Assembly (NCBI RefSeq): GCF_014171575.1
Contig: NZ_CP050453.1
Coordinates: 1,240,001-1,304,000, forward strand
Direction of reading: 5' to 3'
DNA length: 64,000 nucleotides
From: Microbacterium sp. Se63.02b
GTDB lineage: Bacteria; Actinomycetota; Actinomycetes; Actinomycetales; Microbacteriaceae
The notes under the pieces are model-generated. The model made no database searches. It was not told the DNA's origin and was given only the letters and a program-made list of their open reading frames with translations. The position numbers were made by a program, and so were the translations under genes. Positions 35,578-44,455 of this stretch are shown piece by piece; the first letter of the stretch is position 1; every line of letters begins with the position of its first letter.

Positions 35578-36612
35578 ATGCAGTACCGCACCCTCGGCAG
35601 GACAGGCATCCAGGTCAGCCCCTTCGCCCTCGGCGCCATGATGCTCGGCACCGACGGCAGCATCGGAAACGGCGACGAGCGGGATTCCATCCGCATCGTG
35701 CACCGTGCCATCGACGCGGGCATCAACATCATCGACACGGCTGATCGCTACTCGCAGGGCGGCTCCGAGGAGCTCATCGGCAAGGCGCTCGCCGGCCGCC
35801 GTGACGACGTCGTCCTCGCCACGAAGTTCAACGGGCCGATGGGCGATGACCCCAACAGCCGCGGCAACTCGCGCCGGTGGATCATGCGCGCCGTCGAGGG
35901 CTCGCTCCGTCGGCTGGGAACCGACCACATCGATCTGTACCAGGCGCACCGTCCGGACGACACCGTCGACCTCGAGGAGACGCTCTCCGCGCTCACCGAT
36001 CTCGTTCGCAGCGGCAAGGTGCGTGCGATCGGCAGCTCGGACTTCCCTGCATCGATGCAGGTCGAGGCGCAGTGGACCTCGGAGCGTCGGGGACTCGAGC
36101 GGTTCCGCACGGAGCAGCCGACGTACTCGATCCTGAACCGTGGCATCGAACGGGAGGTCCTGCCTGTCGCACAGCGCTACGGCATGGGCACCCTCGTGTG
36201 GAGCCCTCTCGCCGGCGGCATGCTGACCGGACGATTCCGGAGGGGACAGCAGAGCGACCTCGCACGCGCGACCATGTTCCGGCACAACCAGGACGAGCGG
36301 CGGATCGACGCCGTGGAGCAGGTCGTCGCCCTCTCCGAGGAGACCGGCATCCGGATGACCCATCTCGCGATGGCGTTCGCGATCGCGCACCCCGGCGTCA
36401 CGAGTGCGCTCATCGGCCCGCGGTCGATGGAGCAGCTGGACGACCTGCTCGCCGGTGTCGACGTCGCGCTCACGGATGAGGTGCTCGACCGCATCGACGC
36501 GATCGTCGCGCCGGGCACCGACGTCGGGCGCCTCGACCAGCAGTACAACCCGCCCGCCGTGCTCGAGACCGCTCTGCGACGGCGACCTGTGGCGCACCGC
36601 TCCGCCGCATAG
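35578..36612 (+). CDS. aldo/keto reductase
   Basis: 344 residues, frame intact, TIM-barrel NADP oxidoreductase. The catalytic tetrad is complete: Asp and Tyr in IIDTADRYSQGGSEELIG, Lys in VLATKFNGPMG and His in DLYQAHRPDD. The C-terminal NADP loop (LAMAFAIAHPGVTSALIGPR) is normal. It resembles the YajO/Tas-like branch. Promoter region holds the TetR palindrome, so expression is probably inducible. It differs from the two aldo/keto reductase genes at 55637 and 58593, which lack the tetrad His. Confidence 0.88.
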   Translation: MQYRTLGRTGIQVSPFALGAMMLGTDGSIGNGDERDSIRIVHRAIDAGINIIDTADRYSQGGSEELIGKALAGRRDDVVLATKFNGPMGDDPNSRGNSRRWIMRAVEGSLRRLGTDHIDLYQAHRPDDTVDLEETLSALTDLVRSGKVRAIGSSDFPASMQVEAQWTSERRGLERFRTEQPTYSILNRGIEREVLPVAQRYGMGTLVWSPLAGGMLTGRFRRGQQSDLARATMFRHNQDERRIDAVEQVVALSEETGIRMTHLAMAFAIAHPGVTSALIGPRSMEQLDDLLAGVDVALTDEVLDRIDAIVAPGTDVGRLDQQYNPPAVLETALRRRPVAHRSAA

Positions 36613-36642
36613 TCGACGTGACGGGCGCGGTCGCGGGGCGGG

Positions 36643-37293
36643 TCAGCCGATCCGGAGCTCGAAGCCGCCGTCCGCTGCGACGATCGACACGTGCGTGAGG
36701 TCGTCGACGTGCGCGGTCGGGGCGTGGGCGGCGGCGTGCGGTCCGACGCCGATCACGCGCATGCCCGCGGCGTGGGCGGCCTGGATCCCGGCTCCGGAGT
36801 CCTCGAACACCACGCAGTCCTCGGGGTCGATGCCGAGGGTGCGCGCGGCGAGGAGGAAGCCCTCCGGGTCCGGTTTCGAGGCCGAGACATCCTCGGCCGT
36901 CACGGCGAGGGCGGGCACGGTCAGTCCGGCCTGCCGCATCCGCGCCGTCATGAGGGCGACGTTGGCCGAGGTCACCACGGCGTGGGGAAAGGGCTCCAGG
37001 GCGTCGAGCAGACCGTCGGCGCCCGCGATCATGACGACGCCGTCCACGTCCCCGGCCTCGGTCGCGAGCATGAGGTCGTTCTCGCGGAGGTTGATGGCAT
37101 GGTCGCGCTCGGGGAGCATGATCGCCATGCTCTGGTGGCCCTGACGGCCGTGCACGACGCTGAGCACCGTCTCGGGCGCGATCCCGTGCGGCTCCGCCCA
37201 GGCCAACCACAGTCGCTCCACCACCGCGGTCGAGTCGACGAGGGTGCCGTCCATATCGAGGAGGGCGGCGCGGGCGTGGATGGTCTGGGTCAC
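36643..37293 (-). CDS. HAD-family phosphatase
   Basis: 216 residues, intact. HAD motif I LLDMDGTLVDSTAV, motif II Ser/Thr in AVVTSANVALM, motif III Lys in ASKPDPEGFLLAAR and motif IV VVFEDSGAGIQAAHAAG. The cap lies between motifs I and II, as in the beta-phosphoglucomutase/sugar-phosphatase branch (GS-like). Substrate, probably a sugar phosphate, is not evident. It stands alone between the aldo/keto reductase and the liv cluster. Confidence 0.85.
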   Translation of the reverse strand: MTQTIHARAALLDMDGTLVDSTAVVERLWLAWAEPHGIAPETVLSVVHGRQGHQSMAIMLPERDHAINLRENDLMLATEAGDVDGVVMIAGADGLLDALEPFPHAVVTSANVALMTARMRQAGLTVPALAVTAEDVSASKPDPEGFLLAARTLGIDPEDCVVFEDSGAGIQAAHAAGMRVIGVGPHAAAHAPTAHVDDLTHVSIVAADGGFELRIG

Positions 37294-37383
37294 CCCTTCA
37301 GGCTAGCCGCACCCGCCGCTGCGGGAGCGGATCGCGTGTGCGAGCTGAGCGAGACGTGGCGGGCGGCGGGATGAGGTGCGTAG

Positions 37384-38075
37384 TCAGCCGCCGAGGTAGG
37401 CGCGGTGCAGGAGCGCGGGGTCGGCCTGCAGCGCCTCGGCCGTGCCCTGGAACGACACGCGACCGCCGGCGACGACCACAGCCTCCGCGGCGAGTCCCAG
37501 CGCGAGCTGTGTGAACTGCTCGACCAGCAGCACCCCCACTCCGGACTCGGCGATCGACTTCACGATCGGCATCAGCCGCATGAACACCACCGGGGCGAGC
37601 CCCAGCGACATCTCGTCGATCAGCAGGATCCGCGGCTTCGCGGCGAACGCCCGCGCGAGCACCACCATCTGCTGCTCGCCGCCGGAGAGCAGGGCGGTCG
37701 GCGCGTCGATGCGTTTCTCGAGCTCGGGGAACTGCGCCAGCACGGCGTCCTGCTCCGCGGAGGTGCGCGCGGTGAGGGAGATGTTCTCCCGCACGGTCAG
37801 CGAGGGGAAGACCGCGCGCCCCTGCTCGATGTGCACGATGCCGCGGCGGGCCCGTGCGACGCGGGACAGCTTGTCGATCGGCTCCCCGTCGAGGGTGATG
37901 GTTCCCGCCGAATGGGGGTCACGCCGGACACCGATTCGATCAGGCTGGTCTTGCCTGCCCCGTTCGGGCCGACGAGCGCCAGCACCTCTCCGCCGGCGAC
38001 CCGCAGGGAGACGTCCGAGATCACCGGACCTGCGCCGCGCCGTACGGTCACGGCGTCGAGGACGAGTTCGCTCAT
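37384..38075 (-). CDS. livF: branched-chain-type ABC transporter ATP-binding protein LivF
   Basis: Second ATPase of a Liv-type importer, about 230 residues. Walker A GPNGAGKTSLIESV, Q-loop IEQGRAVFPSLTVREN, signature LSGGEQQMVVLARAFA, Walker B ILLIDEMSLGLAP, switch region VLLVEQF. One C is missing in the CCCC run near 37915 (GVTP then HSAGTITLDG after correction). Last gene of the operon; its start overlaps the LivMG stop by ATGA. Confidence 0.85.
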
Positions 38076-39844
38076 GTCAGCAGCTCCGTCTCTCCCATGT
38101 ACGCCTTGACGACGTCGGGGTTCGCGAGGACCTCGGCCTGGGGCCCGGTGGCCAGCACCCGACCGAAGTCGAGCACGGTCAGGGTCGGGCACACGGAGCG
38201 GACGAGATCGAGGTCGTGTTCGATGATGATGAGCGCGACGCCGTAGCGCGCCGGCAGCTCGCGCAGCCGGGCGGCGAGGGCGAGGTGCTCCTCGTGCGAG
38301 AGTCCGGCTGCGGGTTCGTCGAGGATCAGCAGGCGAGGACGTGCCGCGACGTTGGCGGCCACCTCGACCAGACGGCGCGTCCCGACATCGACGCTCGACA
38401 GTCGCGCCCGGGCGGGCGGGCAGCCGAAGAACGCCAGCACCTCCTCGATGTCCGCGGTGGCGAGGCGACGCCGTGCCACGAAGCGCACGTACGCACCCAC
38501 GGTGAGGGCCGGGGGACGCGATCCTGTTGGAACGTGCGACGCAGTCCGAGTCGGGCGCGCCGCGTCGGGGAGAGGCCGGCGAGGTCGTGGTCGCCCAAGA
38601 GCACCCTGCCGCCGTGCTGGGGAAGGAATCCGCTGATCGCATCGACGAAGGTCGACTTGCCGGCGCCGTTCGGGCCGATGAGTCCCATGATCGAAGCGGC
38701 CGGCACCGAGAACGACACGTCGTCCAGCGCCTTGAGGGCTCCGAACTGCACCGTGAGCCCCTCGACGGTGAGCACGGGAGCGCCGTCGAGGGCGGCCTCG
38801 TCCACGGTCGCCGTCGTCGTGGTGGTGATCGCTGCGGCATCCGTCCCGGCGTCGGGTGGCAGTGCGGAGAGCGCGGCGTTCGCGGTCCGTCGGTCGGCGC
38901 GGCGGTAGATGAGGTTGCGGATGCCCTGGCCGAGGTTGGTGCCGCTGGTGAGCGCCTGCACGCCGAGCACGCCGAACACGACGAAGCCCCAGTCCTGCGG
39001 GACGCCCCAGCGCTTGAGGAGTTCGGGTACCAGGACCCAGAGCAGGCCGCCGAAGATCGCCATGTCGATCAGGTGCGCCCCCGACATGATCGCCAGCACG
39101 TAGAGCGCGAGCGATTGCAGCGGGTGTGAAGCTCGACGCGAACGGCAGCTGCACCTGGCCCGCGAGCAGGCCGCCCGAGATGCCTCCGAGCGCCGCAGAC
39201 ACCGCGAAGGCGGTGAGCTTGGCCGTCTGCACGCTCTGCCCCGCCGCGGCCGTTCCGCGCTCGGAGAATGCCACGGCTTTCCAGCTCGAGCCCCAGCGGC
39301 CGCGCTGCAGGAAGAACACCCCGAGCGCGCAGACCGCGAGGACGACGATGGAGAGGAAGAAGAACTGCCGGTCGTTCGAGAACATCTCCGGTCGCTCGAT
39401 CGCGGTGCCGTCGGCCGAGCCGGGGAACTGGATCTGCACGAGGGTCACATCGGCGGCCGCCGCGAACCCCAGCGTGACGACGGCGAGGTTCACGCCGCGC
39501 AGACGCAGCGCGGGGAGTCCGACGAGGATGCCGACCAGGCCGGCGGCGACCCCGCCGAGGACGAGCCACACGAGGAACCCGCCCGGGGCCTGCATGACGT
39601 TCAGCAGCGAGACGATCCACGCGCCGACGGCGGCGAAGGTGAGTTGGCACAGCGCGATCATCCCGGCGGAACCGGTGACGATGCCCAGCCCGAGGATCGC
39701 GATCGCCGCGGTGACCGCGCTGATCGCGAGGAACACGAAGTACCCCGGAAGGGCGGCACTGAGGATCGCGCCGACGCCGATGCCGACGACGGCCACCGCG
39801 AACGGCCAGGTGATCCGGAACCAGGGACGGTCAGCGAGCGGCAT
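38072..39844 (-). CDS. fused LivM permease and LivG ATP-binding protein
   Basis: One polypeptide of about 590 residues combining the second permease (residues 1 to about 320, helices such as ILGLGIVTGSAGMIALCQLT, LPALRLRGVNLAVVTLGFAA) with the first ATPase (from about residue 345: LTVEGLTVQFGALKALDD, Walker A GPNGAGKSTFVDAI, signature region RRLVEVAANVAARPRLLILD). The two halves are joined by a Thr-rich linker (AAITTTTTATVDEA) that is read without interruption from 39099 to 38510, so the fusion does not depend on any frame correction. Two other corrections, near 39110 (an extra C) and 38510 (a lost C), restore the domains. Starts 14 bases inside the LivH gene. Confidence 0.82.
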   Translation of the reverse strand: MPLADRPWFRITWPFAVAVVGIGVGAILSAALPGYFVFLAISAVTAAIAILGLGIVTGSAGMIALCQLTFAAVGAWIVSLLNVMQAPGGFLVWLVLGGVAAGLVGILVGLPALRLRGVNLAVVTLGFAAAADVTLVQIQFPGSADGTAIERPEMFSNDRQFFFLSIVVLAVCALGVFFLQRGRWGSSWKAVAFSERGTAAAGQSVQTAKLTAFAVSAALGGISGGLLAGQVQLPFASSFTPAAIARALRAGDHVGGAPDRHGDLRRPALGPGTRTPQALGRPAGLGLRRVRRARRAGAHQRHQPRPGHPQPHLPPRRPTDRERRALRTATRRRDGCRSDHHHDDGDRGRGRPRRRSRAHRRGAHGAVRSPQGAGRRVVLGAGRFDHGTHRPERRRQVDLRRCDQRIPSPARRQGALGRPRPRRPLPDAARPTRTASHVPTGSRPPALTVGAYVRFVARRRLATADIEEVLAFFGCPPARARLSSVDVGTRRLVEVAANVAARPRLLILDEPAAGLSHEEHLALAARLRELPARYGVALIIIEHDLDLVRSVCPTLTVLDFGRVLATGPQAEVLANPDVVKAYMGETELLT

Positions 39845-40689
39845 CCCACACCTCCTTGCGCTGCGTCCAGAGCAGCAGGACGACGATGAACAGGAACGGG
39901 AGGAAGTTGCGCACGAGCGCCACCTCGTCGATCTGCGCGACGAGACCGCCGAGCACGCCCAGCACGATCCCGCCGACGACGGCGAGGTCGAGCCGGCGGA
40001 AGCCGCCGAGCAGCGCGGCCGCGGCGGCGGGCACGATCAGCATCGACAGGCTCGTCGCGTCGTTCGACTGCGACGGCGCCACGATGATGATCGCGATCGC
40101 GCTGATCACCCCCGTGACGAACCAGACCGCGATCGAGAGCGGGCGCGAGCGGATGCCGAGGAGCTCGGCGGTGGTCGGGCGCTCCGAGCGCCCGCAGCTG
40201 TGTGCCGACCCTGGTGCGTCGCAGCACGATCCGCACGGCGATCGCGGTGACGATCGCCATGGCGACCGTCGCGACGGTGACCTGGCTGATCACGACGCCG
40301 CCGATCGAGAAGGCGGGGCCCGCGATGATCGGCGTGAAGGGCTGCGGTTTGTTGCCGAACAGGATGAACGACATCGAGATGAGCAGCAACAGCGGCCCGA
40401 CGGTCATCGCGGACCGGGTGGTGGTGGACGCCTCGGAGAGCCAAGTCGCGGCGATGAAGCCGATCGCCGCGGCGAGGAGCCCTGCCACCAGCACGCCGAG
40501 CACGGATCCGAGCCAGATCGGCAGGCCGAGCTCGCGGACGAACCACACGGCGGTGAACGCGCCGAACATCCCGGTCGCGGCCTGTGCGAAGTTCACCACC
40601 CTGACGAGCCGGGACATCAGAGTCAGGCAGACTCCGAGAACGGCGTAGAGACCGCCGGCGGCGAGGCCGGCGATGGCGCCTTGCAGCAT
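39831..40689 (-). CDS. livH: branched-chain-type ABC transporter permease LivH
   Basis: Permease of about 285 residues. N-terminus LQGAIAGLAAGGLYAVLGVC and the LivH motif VVNFAQAATGMFGAFTAV; C-terminal half AELLGIRSRPLSIAVWFVTG and AAAAALLGGFRRLDLAVVGG after one correction near 40190. Second gene of the transporter part, 70 bases after the binding-protein gene, overlapping LivMG. The ligand is not determined by sequence; Liv-type systems also carry aromatic compounds, amides and urea, which fits the MoaF and SnoaL-like genes upstream. Confidence 0.85.
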
Positions 40690-40760
40690 GAGGCGTCCTT
40701 TCGGTTCCGAGGGGAGGGGCCTGCCGCCGGTAATGCGCCCGGCGGCAGGCGGTCAGGGGG

Positions 40761-41933
40761 TCATTCGCCGATGCGGAGCCAGTCGTCGGCGACCTTCTCC
40801 CAGGCGTTCGTGCCGGATTCGAGGATGATCGGCCAGCCGGCGGTGTTCTGCGTGCCGAACGCGTAGGGCGTCCCCACCATCGGGTTCTCGATCGGGTCCA
40901 TGCTCTTCAACGCCTCGGAGACCGACTCGCGGGTGATGTCGCCGTCGATGCCCTCGAGCACCTCGATGAAGTACTTCGCGGCGAGATAGCCGCCCTGGCT
41001 GAACGAGGTGAGCGGGATGTCGTTGGCTTCCATCAGCTCGCGCCAGTCGGCGTTGATCTCATCGTCGTCCGTGAACGGGTAGAACTCGGCGGGCACGTAG
41101 ATGCCGGCGCCCGCGTTGTCGATCGCGTCGGCGAAGTTCTCGCTGTAGACGCTCGTCAGGTACAGCCAGGTCACGTCGTCCCAGCCCTGGGCGTTCGCGG
41201 CCTTCACCTGTCCGATCGCATCGGGCTCGACCGGGTTGATCGCCAGTGCCTTGCAGCCCTGGTCGCGGGCCTTGACGATGTACGGCGTGTAGTCGGAGGC
41301 GCCGTACGGGACGGTGTCGTCGACGTACTTCGGCTCCTTGCCGGTGTTCTCGGTCCACTTGTCGATCGCAGCCTGATAGGTCGGCCGGGTGGAGCCGGCG
41401 ATCTCCAGGAGGATGCAGATGTCGTCGAGGCCCAGCACCTCGGAGCCGTACTGCAGCGTGAGGGTCATGTCGTTGAACGGCCCGACGTTCGCCGGCGAGA
41501 TGTTGTCGCTGGCGAAGCACCCGGTGTCCACTCCGATGCCCGGCAGGGAGAGGATCCCCTCCTGCTCGTAGTACTTGGCGTTGATCTCGCACTCGATGAG
41601 GCTCGCGGAGCCGACGAGCGCGACCGCACCGTCGCTGCCCACGAGCTCCCTGGCCGACGCGGTGGCCGTTGCCGGGTCGCCCTTGTCGTCGAGCATCTTG
41701 TAGTCGATCGTGCGTCCGTCGAGTCCGCCGTCTTCGTTGAAGGCGTCGAACACCGCGGCGGCGGCCTGCGACGCCTCGGGGAACGTCGCGGGGCCGCTGA
41801 TGGTGTTGACGGAGCCGACCACGATCGGGGCGCCTTCGCCTCCGCCGGATCCGCCGTCTCCACCGGCGCAGCCGGCCAGGGCGAGGGCTGCCACGGCGAT
41901 GAGCGCCGCAGTGCCGGATACTCGCTTGTTCAT
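40761..41933 (-). CDS. ABC transporter substrate-binding lipoprotein (Liv type)
   Basis: 390 residues, intact. Signal peptide MNKRVSGTAALIAVAALALA with lipobox LAGC, then a Gly-rich tether and a periplasmic-binding fold type I: PIVVGSVNTISGPATFPEAS, DYKMLDDKGDPATATASARE, ALVGSASLIECE. Ligand-site residues are not assignable by eye. It is separated from LivH by 71 bases and from the SnoaL-like gene by 84 bases; all run the same way. A compound other than leucine is likely given the company. Confidence 0.86.
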   Translation of the reverse strand: MNKRVSGTAALIAVAALALAGCAGGDGGSGGGEGAPIVVGSVNTISGPATFPEASQAAAAVFDAFNEDGGLDGRTIDYKMLDDKGDPATATASARELVGSDGAVALVGSASLIECEINAKYYEQEGILSLPGIGVDTGCFASDNISPANVGPFNDMTLTLQYGSEVLGLDDICILLEIAGSTRPTYQAAIDKWTENTGKEPKYVDDTVPYGASDYTPYIVKARDQGCKALAINPVEPDAIGQVKAANAQGWDDVTWLYLTSVYSENFADAIDNAGAGIYVPAEFYPFTDDDEINADWRELMEANDIPLTSFSQGGYLAAKYFIEVLEGIDGDITRESVSEALKSMDPIENPMVGTPYAFGTQNTAGWPIILESGTNAWEKVADDWLRIGE

Positions 41934-42017
41934 GTGATTCCTGCCTCTCGTTTTCGGGTCGTACCTGGGTGGTGCCGTGGTGCGGTGGTGCTGTGCGTGT
42001 GCGGCTGCAGGCCGCGT

Positions 42018-42407
42018 TCAGGGCCGCAGGGCGCGGTTGACGAGCTCGGTGTCGGTGAACTGCTCGAACGCGACGACCTCGCCGTTTGCGACCCGCCACA
42101 CGTGGGCGACGCGGGCGGCGAAGAAGCGTCCGGTCTGCGTGTAGGTGCCGGAGTAGGTGCCGATCCCCACGATCACGTCGCCGCCGTCGACGACCTCGTC
42201 GATCGCGACGGTGTAGTCGTCCCATTCCTCCTGGATGCGACCGAACACGTTCTCGGCGACGGCGTCTGGGCCGATGTACGTCCCCGCGTAGGGGAACCCC
42301 GCCGCCTCGGTCCAGCGGATGTCGGCGGCGAACGGCGCCAGCATGCCGTCGAGGTCGCCGCGATCGTTGGCGGCGTAGTGCTCGCGGATCAGGTCTGCGT
42401 TGCTCAT
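42018..42407 (-). CDS. SnoaL/NTF2-like protein
   Basis: 129 residues, intact. A small cone-shaped NTF2-like fold is indicated by LIREHYAANDRGDLDGMLAP, FAADIRWTEAAGFPYAGTYI and RVAHVWRVANGEVVAFEQFT. Such proteins act as isomerases, dehydratases or binding proteins; no catalytic set can be named. AAGGAG ribosome site before the ATG. Between MoaF copy 2 and the binding protein, so part of the uptake operon. Confidence 0.75.
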   Translation of the reverse strand: MSNADLIREHYAANDRGDLDGMLAPFAADIRWTEAAGFPYAGTYIGPDAVAENVFGRIQEEWDDYTVAIDEVVDGGDVIVGIGTYSGTYTQTGRFFAARVAHVWRVANGEVVAFEQFTDTELVNRALRP

Positions 42408-42440
42408 GCGGTTCTCCTTCGGGGCCGTGCGGAGCGGAGG

Positions 42441-43229
42441 TCAGACGGGTTGGGCGTCGGGGTAGGCGACCGAGCCCAGGGGATAGATGTGGCCGCCGCC
42501 GCGGGAGTGCTCCGCCTCGCCGTCCCCGTTGAGCCCGAGGAAGATCCCCGTCGTCATCAGCGGGTAGCCCAGGTCGTGCAGCCACACGCTGGCGACCGCG
42601 ATGCGGAACTCACGGAAGCAGAAAAGGTACAGGCCGTCGGCGAACTTCCACACGGTCGACAGGTCCATGTCGCCGTGACCGCGCTGCACGCCCTCCAGGC
42701 ACTGCCACGCGTAGCGCCGGCTCGAGATGTACACGTGCTCGTACAGGTGGTGCGGGCTGTACCGGTAGACGTTGCGCTTGCCGATGAGGTCGCGGCTCGG
42801 TCCGGGGACCTCGCCCGTCGCAGGGCCGGCGTCGGTCGTCGCCGCCCAGAAGTCCTGCCCGACCTGCGGAGTGCCTTCCACGGCCTCTGCGGCGATGCGC
42901 GAGCGGACCACCGTGGCACGGTTCGTCGTCGTGGAGAACACCACCGTGACGGCTTCGCGAGGGCGGCTGTGCATCGGGATGTTGACGAAGACGACGTCGT
43001 CGCGCACCCGCACCGCGTCATACGGGTCGGTGCCGGAGGCGCCGAGTCCGTCCCAGGCGACCGTGTCGTCGGAGAAGCGCAGGGCCAGCGATGTGCCGTC
43101 GTCCAGCGCGAGCGTGAGGGCCGTTCCGGTGAGCGCGCTGTTCGGCAGACGGAACGTGTCGATGCCGGCGGCGAACTCGTCGTACGTGCGCCACTGGTCG
43201 AGTGCCGGGTCGGTGGAGATGTCGGTCAT
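42441..43229 (-). CDS. moaF: MoaF-family protein (copy 2)
   Basis: 262 residues, intact. Shares with copy 1 (30631) the pattern LIGKRNVYRYSPHHLYEHVY against IGRRVEWVYSEEHAYEHVYL and AWQCLEGVQRGHGDMD against SWQCLAGPERGLADTD. The N-terminal half is lipocalin-like (ALRFSDDTVAWDG, VVFVNIPMHSRPREAVTVVF). First gene of the operon MoaF, SnoaL-like, binding protein, LivH, LivMG, LivF; an AraC gene lies upstream. Function unknown; its place beside transport genes, and the copper amine oxidase about 5 kb away, suggest a role in amine or aromatic compound use. Confidence 0.78.
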   Translation of the reverse strand: MTDISTDPALDQWRTYDEFAAGIDTFRLPNSALTGTALTLALDDGTSLALRFSDDTVAWDGLGASGTDPYDAVRVRDDVVFVNIPMHSRPREAVTVVFSTTTNRATVVRSRIAAEAVEGTPQVGQDFWAATTDAGPATGEVPGPSRDLIGKRNVYRYSPHHLYEHVYISSRRYAWQCLEGVQRGHGDMDLSTVWKFADGLYLFCFREFRIAVASVWLHDLGYPLMTTGIFLGLNGDGEAEHSRGGGHIYPLGSVAYPDAQPV

Positions 43230-43253
43230 GGGGGTCCTGACGTCGCACGCGGC

Positions 43254-43291
43254 GGAGCATCGATGCTCCGGGCACCGCGTCGTCGCGGTGC
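43254..43291. other. two adjacent perfect hairpins between araC and moaF copy 2
   Basis: GGAGCATCGATGCTCC (43254-43269) is a 16-base perfect palindrome, followed two bases on by GCACCGCG-TCGT-CGCGGTGC (43272-43291), an 8-base stem. On the transcribed minus strand the second could end or attenuate araC transcription; the first lies 25 bases before the MoaF start and could be an operator or an RNA stem in its leader. No T-run follows, so a simple terminator is not certain. Confidence 0.5.
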
Positions 43292-43415
43292 GCTTGCCTC
43301 ATGCTCGGTCCGGGCCCGTCATCCGCTCAAGGCCGCGGCGGCCATCGCGCGCCGAGAGTCAACCGGCGTGCCCTCCCGGGCAGGGTCGACGGCCGGCGTG
43401 ACGTGTGCGGCGACG

Positions 43416-44364
43416 TCAGTGCCCTGCGCGGTACTCGCTGGGGAGACGCCGAAGGTCGACTTGAACGCGCGGCTGAAGTGCGCGGCGTCGACGAACCCCA
43501 GCGGGCCGCGATCGCGGCGACCGGACGGTCGGCGAGCATGGGGTCGAGCAGGTCGCGGCGGCACTGCTCCAGGCGTCGGGTGCGGATCCAGGTCGAGACC
43601 GTGACGCCCTGCTCCTGGAACAGCCCGTGCAGGTGGCGGGTCGAGATGTAGTGAGCTGCGGCGATCGTGGCGGGGCCGAGGTCCGTCGAGGCGAGGTTGC
43701 GGTCGATGTACGAGCGGATGCGCTGCACCAGAGCCCGATGCGGGTCGGCCGACACCTCGTCGAGGCCGAGCTCACGGGTGAAGACCGTCGTGACGAGGTC
43801 GAGGGCGCTGTGTGCGAGTCGCGCTCCGGTGGTTCCGGCGAGCTGGTCGAGATTGCCCGCGAGCTGCGTCAGATACGGCACCACCATGCTGCCGAGGCCC
43901 TCATGACCGGAGATGCGCACGGCGGTCAGCTGTCCGACCATGTCGGCGGGAAGGCTGATGAGGTGCTTGGGGAACATCACGACCATGGTGCGGAAGTCCT
44001 GGTCGAACACGAGGGAGTAGGGGCGATCGGTGTCGTACACGGCGAGGTCGCCCGCCTGCAGCACGGCTTCGCGGTCGTCCTGGATCAACAGGCCGGTACC
44101 GGCGAGCATCAGGCTGACCTTGAAGTAGGAGCGGTCGGAGCGCGCGATCAGCTCCGGGGTGCGCTCGACGACGTGCGAGGTGGCGCGCAGATCGTTCACG
44201 TGCACCTCGTCGACCGAGGCGCCGCGGATCACGCCGCGGAAGTGATCGGGGCCGGCGGTCGTCACCTGCAACGGGACGAAGGACTCGGAGACGGCGGCGC
44301 GGAAGTCGCTGATGTTGCGCGCGACAAGAGTGGACACCGATTCGGCGGCGGGTGCACCGTTCAT
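43416..44364 (-). CDS. AraC-family transcriptional regulator
   Basis: About 316 residues. The N-terminal 200 are an AraC-binding-like sensing domain (GDLAVYDTDRPYSLVFDQDF); the C-terminal part has two helix-turn-helix motifs, HYISTRHLHGLFQEQGVTVS and, after correction, AARWGFVDAAHFSRAFKSTF. Breaks near 43500 and 43430 (a lost C in TCCCC) are corrected, giving the normal AraC end GVSPSEYRAGH. It is transcribed toward the MoaF-liv operon and probably activates it, in response to the transported compound (inference). Confidence 0.82.
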
Positions 44365-44455
44365 GACTGATCACCTCGGGATGGTGGAACGACGACGTTG
44401 TATACGATCCGTTCCGCGATGGTATCACCGGCATCCGGTCGACGGGACGACTTCT

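Noticed and set aside
30631..43229. MoaF genes as evidence for a molybdenum-cofactor locus
   Set aside because: No moaA-E, moeA or mog-like gene or molybdoenzyme is present in the window.
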